A stretch of 64,000 bases of DNA from Anadara kagoshimensis (Eukaryota > Mollusca > Bivalvia > Arcoida > Arcidae), in assembly GCA_021292105.1 (NCBI GenBank), contig CM037872.1, positions 13,852,791 through 13,916,790 on the forward strand, given 5' to 3'. The notes below the pieces were generated by a model. The model worked only from the letters and a program-made list of their open reading frames with translations, had not been told where the DNA came from and made no database searches. A program made the translations under genes and the position numbers. Shown here piece by piece: positions 40,501-43,594 of the stretch. The number at the start of each line of letters is the position of its first letter. The stretch's first letter is position 1.

Positions 40501-41310
40501 TGATCTTTATGAAACAAACCCATCTTTAGATAATTTTTCTTGAGATGATTCAAATGATGTGGAGATTTTTTTAAAAACAGTTATTGTACTCCCTTATAAT
40601 CAGGGTTCAACACTCGTACATTAGACTGTGGCCAGTAAAAATTTGGAAGGACCAGTAAAACACAACTGGCTGGTCCAACAGACCAAAAGAAAATCAGTGC
40701 TAACCTGAACAGTTTTAGACTTGTGGTATACTGAATATTAACATTTGAGTTATAAGGCAAAATCCACTGTCGTAATGTTGTAAATTGTGCCCAAGGAAGC
40801 TCCAGAAAGGCAAATTTTTACCCGGGTAGGACACCCAAACCTCCATAACAGGAGGGCTTTGACACTTTTCTGTACTATTCCTATCAAAGCCAAGGCCATG
40901 CGATCATCACTTCTTGGTGCTCATCCAGAGTCCAGTACAAATGGGGAAGGACTTACCACATTAAAATCTTTACTATATGTATTGCTTTTGGCTTCTTCAG
41001 ATTACATGTACTCTGAATTAGTCATAATGTCTGTGGTATTGTAGGAATGATGATTACCACAAGCTACATGCCTTGACCGGGGTCTTCATTTAACCACTCC
41101 CTCACACCTATGATTGTGTTTTAATCACTTCTATTTTTGTTTTACAGTGGAACACAAGACAGGTTTGTCAGTCCAAAGAAGAGTTCTCCGAAAAAATCGA
41201 GTATGAGAAGAAACTTGTCCTTGACATCTTTAGACAGTAACTCAAGCGTGACCTCCACATGTTCTGTGACTAGTACCGACAGCAAGGGAACATTTATGTC
41301 AGATTTGTAA
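1443..41310 (+). CDS. CIT: Citron Rho-interacting kinase (CIT/sticky), 3' 37 exons; partial at 5' end
   Basis: Citron kinase is a Rho effector at the cleavage furrow and midbody that is needed for abscission in cytokinesis. I joined 37 exons at GT-AG sites, and the frame is kept throughout: 5874 nt, 1957 codons plus a stop. Domains in window residue numbers: end of the kinase catalytic domain and AGC tail (1-110, hydrophobic motif FVGFTF), coiled coil (about 120-1220), linker, C1 zinc finger (about 1345-1400), PH (about 1437-1555), CNH (about 1560-1880), Ser/Lys-rich tail (to 1957). The domain order and motifs such as [22 protein letters not shown] and GRRSR match animal citron closely. The start and the ATP-binding lobe lie left of the window. 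The last residues, MSDL, fit a class I PDZ ligand. Exons 6-12, 15-17 and 21-23 are phase-0 multiples of three, so skipping one would keep the frame. Confidence 0.97.
1836..2130 (+). mobile_element. MITE copy 1 of the family also at 41913
   Basis: ATTACAGACTGAAAATCTTC and TGTTTTTATCTTGAAAA are shared, in the same order and spacing, with the element after CIT at 41913-42317. This intronic copy ends AGATGGTAGTG and its left end is degraded. Confidence 0.6.
2157..2334 (+). CDS. CIT: CIT exon 2: AGC-kinase C-terminal tail
   Basis: Acceptor TTTTACAG, donor GTAATA, phase 1 in and phase 2 out. [16 protein letters not shown] is the typical AGC tail start. FVGFTF fits the hydrophobic motif F-x-x-F-S/T-F, with Thr as the candidate phosphosite. 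Confidence 0.94.
2997..3310. mobile_element. Dispersed repeat (GTCACCCTTCAAAG family)
   Basis: It shares TTTGTCACCCTTCAAAG, ACCTTGTTGCCA and GTTAACCAAT with copies near 12460-12775, 27655-27895, 29125-29215 and 33625-33830. Ends such as GTTACACAACC and GGGTGACAAAA suggest a MITE. No coding sequence. Confidence 0.55.
3496..3823 (+). CDS. CIT: CIT exon 3: Ser-rich linker and start of coiled coil
   Basis: Acceptor ATTTTTAG, donor GTAAAT, phase 2 in and phase 0 out. A serine-rich stretch ([20 protein letters not shown]) leads into a heptad-rich segment from about [13 protein letters not shown]. The open frame runs into both flanking introns, so the splice sites set the limits. Confidence 0.93.
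4570..4697 (+). CDS. CIT: CIT exon 4: coiled coil
   Basis: Acceptor ATTATTCAG, donor GTACAC, phase 0 in and phase 2 out. The peptide begins [20 protein letters not shown] and is heptad-like and charged throughout. Confidence 0.92.
4882..5062 (+). mobile_element. tRNA-derived SINE, degraded copy
   Basis: It has the family core: ATGGATCACAGCAC, TTTTAATCCAACTCTGGACA, AAATTTGTCAGTTCCCTTG, CCCTGAACTGACAGCCTCGA. The A box is lost. Best copy at 10109. Confidence 0.6.
5221..5395. mobile_element. Tc1/mariner-type MITE (CAGT..AACCTG family)
   Basis: Starts CACAGTAAACCTGC and ends GTGGTCTTTATATATACAGG. Internal ATAAAGACCACC motifs are shared with the better copy at 44456. Confidence 0.55.
5467..5629 (+). 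CDS. CIT: CIT exon 5: coiled coil, duplicated 5' splice site
   Basis: Acceptor ATCTTTAG, donor GTATGT, phase 2 in and phase 0 out. It encodes [18 protein letters not shown] through YRLDK. The last 57 nt and the donor are repeated 66 bp downstream. Use of the second donor (exon end 5695) would add 22 in-frame codons with no stop. Confidence 0.93.
5639..5695 (+). CDS. CIT: Possible alternative 3' extension of CIT exon 5 (tandem copy)
   Basis: This is the second copy of a 66-bp direct repeat whose first copy is at 5573-5629 plus its donor. It is followed by its own donor, GTATAT. The two coding differences from copy 1 (TTG/TTA and TAC/TAT) are both synonymous. Reading through donor 1 stays open ([12 protein letters not shown] to YRLDK). 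Whether it is spliced in cannot be told from DNA. Confidence 0.45.
5820..6005 (+). mobile_element. Dispersed repeat, copy of the family at 28640 and 44205
   Basis: The order GTTAGCTAG, TAGCACCTGGCCTCGCTTCC, CAGTTTTCAAAGTTCAC, TGTGATTTGAACATGGA is shared with 28640-28810 and 44205-44400, and weakly with 30060-30150. Family not identified. Confidence 0.55.
6367..6541. mobile_element. Tc1/mariner-type MITE
   Basis: TACAGTCCAACCTG at the left and CAGGTTTTGACTGTG at the right are inverted repeats. The internal TATATAAAG...CCACCTGCC pattern is the family type. Confidence 0.65.
6705..6830 (+). CDS. CIT: CIT exon 6: coiled coil
   Basis: Acceptor TTTAATTAG, donor GTATAT, phase 0 on both sides, 42 codons. 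It begins [13 protein letters not shown]. Confidence 0.93.
7381..7521. mobile_element. Palindromic MITE
   Basis: AGAATCCTACACC (left) and GGTGTAAGATTCT (right) are near-perfect inverted repeats. The inner arms GGATGAATATTTTC and GAAAATATTCATCC also pair, around a centre at AACTCGCTAAAGCTCGTT. The whole can fold as one hairpin. Confidence 0.7.
7801..7908 (+). CDS. CIT: CIT exon 7: coiled coil
   Basis: Acceptor TTATTTCAG, donor GTAGGT, phase 0 on both sides, 36 codons. It begins [16 protein letters not shown]. Confidence 0.93.
8118..8350 (+). mobile_element. tRNA-derived SINE copy
   Basis: TTACGGATCATAGAC, TCCCACTTGGGACAGATTC, GGTTTCCTCCATCATTC, AACTGACTGACTCAATATAA and GGGGTATAAAACTCCATTAC match the SINE family body. 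The head is degraded. Confidence 0.65.
8560..8631 (+). CDS. CIT: CIT exon 8: coiled coil
   Basis: Acceptor TTTTTACAG, weak donor GTTACT, phase 0 on both sides, 24 codons ([18 protein letters not shown], then KAKELK). The poor donor and symmetric phase make it a plausible cassette exon. Confidence 0.87.
9106..9189 (+). CDS. CIT: CIT exon 9: coiled coil
   Basis: Acceptor TTAATTTCAG, donor GTCAGT, phase 0 on both sides, 28 codons. It begins [16 protein letters not shown]. Its 3' end and donor resemble the unit of a degenerate tandem array in the next intron. Confidence 0.92.
9180..9515 (+). repeat. Degenerate tandem array resembling the exon 9 end
   Basis: TTGAGGTC-like segments followed by CTATTTCTGAATAGGGAAA-like segments recur near 9185 (the exon boundary), 9238, 9286, 9349, 9400 and 9462, spaced 48-63 bp apart. 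The last unit, ATACAGTTGAGGTTGTTCTG, is very close to the exon boundary sequence. Confidence 0.75.
9912..10037 (+). CDS. CIT: CIT exon 10: coiled coil
   Basis: Acceptor TTATTTACAG, donor GTTTGT, phase 0 on both sides, 42 codons. It begins [18 protein letters not shown]. Confidence 0.92.
10109..10350 (+). mobile_element. tRNA-derived SINE, best copy
   Basis: A box AGTGGCCAAGTGGTC (10118-10132) and B box AGGTTCCAACTCC (10172-10184) at tRNA spacing are followed by the family body: AGTTTGTCAGTTTGCTTG, CTGGTTTCCTC, TGAACTGACCACCTCAAT, CATTACTCCACTC. RNA polymerase III-type promoter; non-coding. Confidence 0.8.
10696..10776 (+). CDS. CIT: CIT exon 11: coiled coil
   Basis: Acceptor GATTTTGTAG, donor GTGAGG, phase 0 on both sides, 27 codons. 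It begins [17 protein letters not shown]. Confidence 0.92.
10889..11193. mobile_element. MITE with CAGTGATTTTGT ends
   Basis: Starts CAGTGATTTTGT and ends GTAACAAAGTCACTG. It shares GAGGATC...TAGTTATTG and AGGCAGAAGGTAGT with the copy at 27922. Inverted copy at 17951. Confidence 0.65.
11933..12049 (+). CDS. CIT: CIT exon 12: coiled coil
   Basis: Acceptor TTTTATACAG, strong donor GTAAGT, phase 0 on both sides, 39 codons. It begins [18 protein letters not shown]. Confidence 0.93.
12460..12775. mobile_element. Dispersed repeat (GTCACCCTTCAAAG family)
   Basis: TTTACCCTTCAAAGCGATAC, TTGTCGCCATGTTTGTTTAC, AGTTAACCAATCGCTATG and AAAGGGTGACAAAAG match the copies at 2997 and 33625. Confidence 0.55.
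13523..13632 (+). CDS. CIT: CIT exon 13: coiled coil
   Basis: Acceptor TGTTACACAG, donor GTAATT, phase 0 in and phase 2 out. It begins [18 protein letters not shown]. The boundary and about 100 bp of intron are duplicated just downstream. Confidence 0.92.
13628..13850 (+). repeat. 109-bp tandem duplication spanning the exon 13 donor
   Basis: TCTCAGGTAATTTTGTTGAA occurs at the exon boundary and again 109 bp downstream. Both copies continue to a shared CCCAGTGACTGATTGG segment. The second donor would shift the frame and meets TAA at once, so it is not coding. Confidence 0.85.
13826..13965 (+). mobile_element. tRNA-derived SINE fragment
   Basis: GTCTAGGTTATAATTCCCAT (B-box region), GTAGATTCTAGTGTAAATGA and AGTTTGTCAGTTCACATG match the family. 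The 3' body is missing. Confidence 0.5.
14208..14484 (+). mobile_element. Dispersed repeat rich in TCCGTCTGTC, copy 1
   Basis: A CTGTCC/CCGT run, then AAAGTTTTTGGAACAG, ending GGGAGCAGTAGCTCACAG. A related copy at 33348-33605 ends GGCTCACAGTTTTTCTAG. It lies just before the acceptor of the largest CIT exon. Confidence 0.55.
14622..15462 (+). CDS. CIT: CIT exon 14: large coiled-coil exon
   Basis: Acceptor TTGTTTTTCAG, donor GTAAAA, phase 2 in and phase 0 out, 841 bp, by far the longest exon. It gives about 280 residues of uninterrupted heptad-rich sequence, from [16 protein letters not shown] to [11 protein letters not shown], with no Pro-rich breaks. Confidence 0.95.
16040..16318. mobile_element. 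Nested Tc1/mariner-type MITE ends next to exon 15 acceptor
   Basis: TACAGTAAAACCTGTATATA at the left. Three inverted ends follow: CAGGTTTTACAGTA (16204), CAGGTTTTACTGTA (about 16269) and CAGATTTTATTGTA (about 16305). The last runs directly into TTTCAG, the acceptor of exon 15. Confidence 0.65.
16325..16501 (+). CDS. CIT: CIT exon 15: coiled coil
   Basis: Acceptor TTGTATTTCAG, donor GTAGGA, phase 0 on both sides, 59 codons. It begins [18 protein letters not shown]. The polypyrimidine tract abuts a MITE end. Confidence 0.94.
17019..17090 (+). CDS. CIT: CIT exon 16: coiled coil
   Basis: Acceptor ATTTTATAG, donor GTGAGT, phase 0 on both sides, 24 codons ([20 protein letters not shown], then RQIK). 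Confidence 0.91.
17774..17890 (+). CDS. CIT: CIT exon 17: coiled coil
   Basis: Acceptor TACTTTTTAG, donor GTTATT, phase 0 on both sides, 39 codons. It begins [18 protein letters not shown]. Confidence 0.92.
17951..18229. mobile_element. MITE with CAGTGATTTTGTTAC ends
   Basis: Starts CAGTGATTTTGTTAC and ends AACAAAATCACTG, near-perfect terminal inverted repeats, 279 bp. It is inverted relative to the copies at 10889 and 27922. Confidence 0.75.
18700..18990. repeat. Degraded MITE of the CAGT..AACCTG family with internal duplication
   Basis: AGACCTGTATACATGG, GGCTACCCATGG and ACAGGTGGTCTGTATATAGA are family words. GGCTTATAAAGACAGG with its TCTTCTTT follow-on occurs twice in tandem, plus a truncated third. 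Confidence 0.5.
19023..19132 (+). CDS. CIT: CIT exon 18: coiled coil
   Basis: Acceptor ATTAATTGTAG, donor GTATGT, phase 0 in and phase 2 out. [20 protein letters not shown] resembles the vertebrate citron stretch around LEEQVMDLEALNDELLEKE. Confidence 0.93.
19200..19435 (-). mobile_element. Second tRNA-derived SINE family, minus strand
   Basis: On the minus strand GACATGGCCGAGTGGTAC gives an A box and GTGGGTTTGAACATC a B box at tRNA spacing (a Leu/Ser-like head). A body follows, ending near AGATACCTCTGTAGAGTTCC. Confidence 0.7.
19490..19735 (+). mobile_element. tRNA-derived SINE copy
   Basis: CTGATCACAGCACC, CCTAGGTTTTAATCCAAATA, TTTGCTTGCCGAAGGTTGG, CCAGTTTCATTCACAATGCC and GAATCTTGACTGGGGTATT match the family body. 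Confidence 0.65.
19957..20040 (+). CDS. CIT: CIT exon 19: coiled coil
   Basis: Acceptor GTTCTTTAAAG, donor GTACTT, phase 2 on both sides, 84 bp. It encodes [18 protein letters not shown] and LQALQQAR. Confidence 0.91.
20389..20524 (+). CDS. CIT: CIT exon 20: coiled coil
   Basis: Acceptor TTACATTGTAG, donor GTTTGC, phase 2 in and phase 0 out. It encodes [18 protein letters not shown] through RSTQKYDSQ. Confidence 0.92.
21068..21172 (+). CDS. CIT: CIT exon 21: coiled coil
   Basis: Acceptor TTACAACCAG, donor GTATTT, phase 0 on both sides, 35 codons. It begins [19 protein letters not shown] hAT-type MITE starts 35 bp after the donor. Confidence 0.92.
21207..21903. mobile_element. hAT-type MITE with perfect 8-bp target duplication
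   Basis: Perfect 16-bp terminal inverted repeats TAGAGCTGAAACGAAT / ATTCGTTTCAGCTCTA. The flanks are both AACCAATA (21199-21206 and 21904-21911). Internal ATTCGAATATTCG palindromes. 697 bp without transposase. The open frames inside are short and unrelated to hAT domains. Confidence 0.9.
22143..22335 (+). mobile_element. tRNA-derived SINE copy with A and B boxes
   Basis: TTAATAGCCAAGTGGTCTAA is the A-box region and TACATTGAAATCTCACTC a weakened B box. AAGTTTGTCAGTCTTGC, CCAGAACTGATTACCTCAAT and AATCTTGACTCC follow. Confidence 0.7.
22416..22556 (+). CDS. CIT: CIT exon 22: coiled coil
   Basis: Acceptor ATATGTTCAG, donor GTATAT, phase 0 on both sides, 47 codons. It begins [18 protein letters not shown]. 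Confidence 0.92.
23174..23275. mobile_element. Short MITE of the CAGT..AACCTG family
   Basis: ACAGTTAAATCTGTCGTAAC at the left and GGCTCTATGGCAGGTTTGAC at the right, with AAGGCCACAT and TTTATAGAGGTGG inside. Confidence 0.5.
23380..23705 (+). repeat. Dispersed repeat ending CTCAAGAGGCTGCTCTAGTTT
   Basis: GGTCAAAGGTCAAGGCCAGG and a GCTCTAGTTT end resemble the stretch at 20110-20190 (GTCAAAGGTCATGGTCAGG, then AGACAGTTCTAGTTT). Family not identified. Confidence 0.45.
23768..23833 (+). repeat. 33-bp tandem duplication in intron
   Basis: ATATTTTGTAAATTTCTTAT plus ATGCTCAATGAAA occurs twice back to back without a mismatch, so it is recent. Confidence 0.9.
24323..24433 (+). CDS. CIT: CIT exon 23: end of coiled coil
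   Basis: Acceptor TTTTTCAAG, donor GTAAGG, phase 0 on both sides, 37 codons. [16 protein letters not shown] then DKKKK is a close counterpart of the conserved citron segment with TISQQTKLIDFLQ and a KKKK run, which anchors the whole alignment. Confidence 0.94.
25449..25626 (+). CDS. CIT: CIT exon 24: basic linker and last helix
   Basis: Acceptor TTTTCTAAG, donor GTATGT, phase 0 in and phase 1 out. [13 protein letters not shown] is followed by a short helix with [20 protein letters not shown]. The phase-1 junction is forced: joining in phase 0 would give an early TGA in exon 25. Confidence 0.92.
25636..25775. repeat. ATTT microsatellite tracts
   Basis: Two runs of TTTA/TTTAT flank a T run and an imperfect CCTGTCATTTTT duplication, in the intron after exon 24. 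Confidence 0.8.
25973..26485. mobile_element. MITE with TACAGTAAAACCTCA ends, carrying a nested MITE
   Basis: TACAGTAAAACCTCA at the left and TGAGGTTTTACTTTA at the right. The remaining internal TAATGCC words form a short element into which a second MITE (26111-26417) has inserted. Confidence 0.7.
26111..26417. mobile_element. MITE with CAGGGGTTCAAAAT ends
   Basis: Starts CAGGGGTTCAAAATTATG and ends GGAATTTTGAACCTCTG. It is flanked by a direct TTTGTA on both sides. A second copy lies at 51693-51941 and a partial one at 35900-36055. Confidence 0.8.
26525..26818 (+). CDS. CIT: CIT exon 25: linker and first half of C1 zinc finger
   Basis: Acceptor CTTTCAG, donor GTAATT, phase 1 on both sides. 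A Ser/Pro-rich linker with [20 protein letters not shown] leads to MHHNIPHRF, the C1 start with its first His ligand, then CAVC and SKC. The residue spacing H-x12-C-x2-C-x12-C fits citron C1. Confidence 0.96.
26845..27242. mobile_element. hAT-type MITE 26 bp after exon 25
   Basis: Ends TAGTGCTGTTATTA and, inverted, TAGAGCTGTAATCG. It is flanked by GCTTACTG on the left and GCTTATTG on the right, an 8-bp target duplication with one mismatch. It is 398 bp with no coding potential. It separates exon 25 from a partial copy of that exon. Confidence 0.6.
27243..27300 (+). pseudogene. Degenerate copy of the exon 25 end (half C1 finger)
   Basis: In frame it reads [16 protein letters not shown], against [16 protein letters not shown] in exon 25. 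The donor is lost (GTGCTTTTAG instead of CAAGGTAATT). Without the MITE it would sit about 70 bp after its parent, so it began as a tandem duplication. Confidence 0.7.
27348..27537 (+). CDS. CIT: CIT exon 26: second half of C1 and start of PH
   Basis: Acceptor TTCTTTGTAG, donor GTAAAT, phase 1 in and phase 2 out. [10 protein letters not shown] through TC completes C1 (C-x4-H-x2-C-x7-C). [11 protein letters not shown] follows as in citron, and MEGWLKVPR starts the PH domain. Confidence 0.96.
27655..27895. mobile_element. Dispersed repeat with internal tandem units
   Basis: It contains ACATGTACCCTGTCAAAGAT-like units repeated three times (spacing about 46 bp) and ends with TTGAAGGGTGACAA. Member of the family at 2997 and 12460. 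Confidence 0.6.
27922..28232. mobile_element. MITE with CAGTGATTTTGTTA ends
   Basis: Starts CAGTGATTTTGTTA and ends GTAACAAAATCTCTG. It is colinear with 10889-11193 and is preceded by an (AAT)n tract. Confidence 0.75.
28344..28580 (+). CDS. CIT: CIT exon 27: PH domain core
   Basis: Acceptor CTTTTTAAG, donor GTAAGA, phase 2 on both sides. [20 protein letters not shown] is PH strands 2-4. The segment with [20 protein letters not shown] matches citron, and it ends TTCWVGR. Confidence 0.96.
28640..28810 (+). mobile_element. Dispersed repeat, copy of the family at 5820
   Basis: GTAGCTAGCAAGAAAGGAGG, CTTGGCCTCACTCTCAAGG, TTTTACTTTGCTCTTCCAAT and TTGATTTGAACATGGAC follow the family order. Confidence 0.55.
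28955..29105 (+). mobile_element. tRNA-derived SINE fragment
   Basis: TTATGGACCACAG, TCCCATTTGGGGTAGATCC and TAGTGTGAGAGTTTT are the family body. The 3' half is diverged. Confidence 0.45.
29310..29440 (-). repeat. Inverted relative of the 170-bp array
   Basis: AATGGCGGATACCAAGCT and AAAATGGCCGCC are the reverse complement of array words (AGCTTGGTATCCGCCATT, GCCGCCATTTTG). It lies 3 kb upstream in the same intron. Confidence 0.6.
29546..30010 (-). mobile_element. Dispersed repeat with GGGCAATAACTC units
   Basis: It starts with the reversed terminus CCTATGGGCCTTATTGCTCACCTG. A segment with GGCCAAAAAACACAAATT and GGGGTAACAACTCC is repeated about 155 bp on as GCCACAAAACTAGCACAATT and GGGGCAATAACTC. 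No coding sequence. Confidence 0.5.
30160..32330. other. Intron 27 interior, no gene recognised
   Basis: AT-rich intron with no open frame showing a domain. A degraded reversed copy of the 5820-type repeat (GGAAGAGCAAAGTTAATGTA and CCTTCCAAACC) lies near 30255-30330. Otherwise I see nothing I can name. Confidence 0.4.
32340..33345 (+). repeat. 170-bp tandem array in intron 27, six units
   Basis: GCCATTTTGTTTTTGGAATT anchors recur at 32357, 32514, 32687, 32857, 33027 and 33200 (steps 157, 173, 170, 170, 173). Each unit continues AGCTTGGTATCCGCCATTTT, CGAATTATGTTAAATAAA and ACCAACTTTTACTAAAATTT. The short open frames in it are a by-product. Confidence 0.93.
33348..33605 (+). mobile_element. 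Dispersed repeat rich in GTCCGTCCGT, copy 2
   Basis: GGGGTGTCCGTCCATGTGTC and CCTTCCGTTACACC, then CTCCTCCTTAACCCTTCAAT, ending GTGGCTCACAGTTTTTCTAG. Related to 14208-14484. Confidence 0.6.
33625..33830. mobile_element. Dispersed repeat (GTCACC..GGGTGAC family)
   Basis: CTACTTTGTTGCCATGTTTA, TCCCTGGCAAGTTAGCCAAT and GTGAAAGGTGACAAAAT are shared with 12460-12775. Confidence 0.5.
33916..34021 (+). CDS. CIT: CIT exon 28: PH C-terminal helix
   Basis: Acceptor CTTTTTACAG, donor GTAAGT, phase 2 in and phase 0 out. [20 protein letters not shown] contains the invariant PH-helix Trp. It follows the gene's longest intron seen here (5.3 kb). Confidence 0.96.
34386..34466 (+). CDS. CIT: CIT exon 29: PH-CNH linker
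   Basis: Acceptor TTTTTGTAG, donor GTAAGA, phase 0 on both sides, 27 codons. It includes [20 protein letters not shown], the lead-in to the CNH domain. Confidence 0.94.
35305..35449 (+). CDS. CIT: CIT exon 30: CNH domain
   Basis: Acceptor TCTATTTCAG, donor GTAAGT, phase 0 in and phase 1 out. [15 protein letters not shown] is the typical first CNH blade. The Met is exon sequence, not a start. Confidence 0.95.
35900..36055. mobile_element. Partial CAGGGGTTCAAAAT MITE with poly-A tract
   Basis: AGAGGAAGAATAATTTCAAA, a 22-base A run replacing an internal AAAATGG segment, CAGACCCAGAGAATTTTG and AATCCCTG match the right half of 26111-26417. Confidence 0.6.
36219..36451 (+). CDS. CIT: CIT exon 31: CNH domain
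   Basis: Acceptor TTCTTTACAG, donor GTAGGC, phase 1 in and phase 0 out. It encodes [18 protein letters not shown] through ESIDGCTI, then [14 protein letters not shown] and FCVRK, all CNH-like. Confidence 0.95.
36693..36801 (+). CDS. CIT: CIT exon 32: CNH domain
   Basis: Acceptor ACTTTACAG, donor GTAATT, phase 0 in and phase 1 out. It encodes [20 protein letters not shown] then [10 protein letters not shown], matching the citron EPCSC...IGTNKFYEID pattern. Confidence 0.96.
37018..37215 (+). mobile_element. tRNA-derived SINE copy
   Basis: CTTATGGTTAAGAGTG, GAGACAGATTCTAGTATGA, AGTTTGTCAGTTTACTTGCC, CCCAGAACTGACTGC and CATTACTCCACTC match the family. Confidence 0.65.
37273..37404 (+). CDS. CIT: CIT exon 33: CNH domain
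   Basis: Acceptor TCTCTTCCAG, donor GTAACC, phase 1 on both sides. It encodes [31 protein letters not shown], then LLCFH. Confidence 0.96.
37671..37795 (+). mobile_element. tRNA-derived SINE fragment
   Basis: GAATGGTCTAAAAACACACC, TACTGGTCTCAGCACC, GAGACAGATCCTAGTG and TTTGTCAGTTTGCTAAAG are family words. 3' end missing. Confidence 0.55.
38385..38465 (+). CDS. CIT: CIT exon 34: CNH domain
   Basis: Acceptor TCTTTTTCAG, donor GTAACT, phase 1 on both sides, 27 codons. It encodes [20 protein letters not shown], the most conserved CNH block. Confidence 0.97.
39047..39128 (+). CDS. CIT: CIT exon 35: CNH domain
   Basis: Acceptor TATGTTTCAG, donor GTATGA, phase 1 in and phase 2 out. It encodes [20 protein letters not shown]. 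Confidence 0.95.
39224..39453. mobile_element. MITE with TACTGTAAACCAACTTTT ends
   Basis: TACTGTAAACCAACTTTTTT at the left and AAAAGTTAGTTTACAGTG at the right are inverted repeats. TATTCACGGC and GCGAATAAAAG lie just inside. 230 bp, non-coding. Confidence 0.8.
39475..39700 (+). mobile_element. tRNA-derived SINE copy with small insertion in the head
   Basis: CCTCAGTGGCCAAGTACCGTAG keeps most of the A box with an extra ACCGTA. CACCTAGGTCCCAGTG lies in the B-box region. TTGCCAAAGGTTGGTGATTT, CCAGTTTCCTCCACC and CATTACTCCACTC follow. Confidence 0.7.
39874..40047 (+). CDS. CIT: CIT exon 36: end of CNH domain
   Basis: Acceptor CTATTTACAG, donor GTAAGC, phase 2 on both sides. It encodes [20 protein letters not shown], which matches the citron RYLGPAISSGAIYL block, then [16 protein letters not shown]. 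Confidence 0.95.
41148..41310 (+). CDS. CIT: CIT exon 37: C-terminal tail and stop
   Basis: Acceptor TTGTTTTACAG, phase 2 in, ending at TAA 41308-41310. The tail is basic and Ser-rich ([20 protein letters not shown]) and ends MSDL, fitting the class I PDZ ligand S/T-x-hydrophobic. Vertebrate citron also ends in a PDZ ligand but has a longer proline-rich tail. Confidence 0.93.
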
Positions 41311-41985
41311 CTCAATGGAACATGTCAGTGGAACATGGCAATGAATCATGTCAACAGAACATGTCAATGAAATATGGTTTTCAGAATGAAGTTACTAATT
41401 AAACTTGCTGTATGAACTGAAAATTAAAAACTGTATATTGGGAATTATTCGTGTGTAACTAATCTTTTGCCATGTTGGTGAAAAAAATTGAAAATTTTCC
41501 CCTAGCAAAAAATTCTAATTGTATAGTTTTGTCCATTCCATGGTTCCATACCATCAATTAAATTCCTGATTTACTACTGTTTCTGGTGGGTTTGTGAGGA
41601 AATTGTCACCAAGTTCTCTGTGTGTAGATGTTTTATCTAGTTGACAACAAAGGAAACTGTAACCAAGTGTAAAAGGTTTATTAAGTATTATTGTGACAAT
41701 AATAAGGCAATGTTACCATGACAGTTATGACCATTGTACAACTGATATTTGAACAGAATTTAGCTAGAAAGGAATTGAGAAGAGTGTGTGTTAAAAATAC
41801 TTCATTTACAAGATATGCAACAAGGTATTATCAATACATTGTAGAAGTTTTATTCTGCTTAATCTCAAAATGAACCAGGTTTATAACTTTATATTTTAAT
41901 TAACAAACTATACTACCATCCATAAATTATTATACATGTTTCAAACTGGTCGTAGCATTACAGACTGAAAATCTTCACAAATAAA
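41311..41985 (+). other. Likely 3' UTR of CIT with candidate poly(A) signals
   Basis: It follows the CIT stop. Candidate signals are ATTAAA at 41423 and 41557 and a canonical AATAAA at 41980-41985. The last lies inside a MITE. Which is used cannot be decided without transcript ends. Confidence 0.35.
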
Positions 41986-42317
41986 ATCAATTGTAGAAAA
42001 CATCATACCACTAAAGCTGATTGTTTTTCAGCTAAACTCACTTGTTTTTATCTTGAAAAAAAAATTTTCCCCCACATTTTCATATTTTCCTTAGTTTTTT
42101 TAGTTTTTTTTTAAATTCCAAGAAAATTGTCTTTTGAAAAAACAAAAAAGTTTGTTGGATACACATATATTAGATCATCACATTCAAATACCGTACTGCA
42201 AAAACTTCACTATGAATGAAATTTGACATGTTGGTTATAATGTAAACCTATGGCATATAAAGAATTTAAAATTCTTCTCCTATGACCTTTAATTTGTTTA
42301 ATTATTTATGGATGGCA
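41913..42317. mobile_element. MITE downstream of CIT
   Basis: CTACCATCCATAAATTAT (41913-41930) and ATTATTTATGGATGGCAG (42300-42317) are inverted repeats with two mismatches. The interior is colinear with 1836-2130. It contains the canonical AATAAA nearest the CIT stop. Confidence 0.75.
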
Positions 42318-42959
42318 GTGTCTATCAAATTTACCTGCTTGTGTATAATATTTCACTTTTATACACAGATTGACATCATATGTAAAAAGATAATGAACAT
42401 TAATTCAGGATTTCAGAAATTTTAAAATACTGTAAATGTATTTATTTTAGCATGTACAAAGTTTAGTGCAAATTATAATTTGGGTCAATTCATGAAGACT
42501 TGAGTTAGTATAAATTCATGTATCATCTTGTAATCTATGTTTATATTTGATTTGGCAGTGGATTTAGATGACACTTCAGTATCAATGCTAAAATTAGTAA
42601 AATATTTACAATATGTTTGCCTATCAGTATATATGAGTGTTTACTTGGAGTTAAAATTCCTCTCTGACATATCAGTATATAGAGATACATTTTGTATTTG
42701 ATTCACTGTAGATGATTTTATGTGCAATAACCTGTTGTAATTAATCATTACATAATTCATTAATTTAAATCCCTAATACTCATGCTTGTGTAGTTAAGAA
42801 TTAATGCTGTGTACAGCCAGGAAGTTCTGGTATCGCTTTTGTTTTTACATCACCATGGAAACGTAATTTTAGATGTACAATAACATGTAGCATGTTTTAT
42901 ACTAAAATGAAGAAAATGTAAAACAGATGAAAAATTTGTTTGTTTTTATTATCAAAAAG

Positions 42960-43345
42960 TGTCATCTTTAGCTCAACTTGCAATAGCCAGCTGATCTTAT
43001 GCATGGCAAAGTGTACATCCGTGTGTAAACTGAATCTTCTCTGAAACCACAGGGGCAATTGGAACCAAATTTGGAGTGGAAGGTCCCTAGGTGGGGTAGA
43101 CTAAAGTTTGTGCAAGGCAACTCTGCCTTATATCTAACATGGCCACCATTACTATAAATAGCTAAAATGCAAAATAGCCATTGTACATTCAGTTTTTAAC
43201 TGTAAAATATAGAAAGTAGACAGTAGGGCATGTAACAGGAATGATGCCATTCCTGATAACATTTGCCTTCTGTAAATGAAATTAAATGGCATTCATTGTA
43301 AGCCATTTGAGCATCACAGGCCCTATTGGGCCTCTTGTTATACAC
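42960..43345 (+). mobile_element. Dispersed repeat with GGCCCTATTGGGCCTCTTG terminus
   Basis: It begins near TTTAGCTCAACTTGCAATAG and ends GGCCCTATTGGGCCTCTTGT, the terminus also seen at 905-992. The interior has CCACAGGGGCAATTGGAACC. No coding sequence. Confidence 0.5.
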
Positions 43346-43594
43346 CTGTTTCTGGAAACGGGATGTATTATGGTAAGGTGTTGTGACAGTCAGTCTGTAA
43401 TAGTTTGTCTGGCCTACTTCTCTATAATCATTCAAGACATGTTTACTAAACTTGGACTACATGATAACCAGGATATGATATTGTGTGAACCAGTAGATGA
43501 GGTACTTTTATGCTCTCTAGAGTTGTGCCCTTTTCGTCTCATGTCTTTTGCAATCTTTCATGAACATATATGTTTTGCAATTAAACAGTTATTG

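Noticed and set aside
41913..42317. Extra CIT exon after the stop
   Set aside because: It has inverted-repeat ends and a colinear copy in an upstream intron, so it is a MITE.
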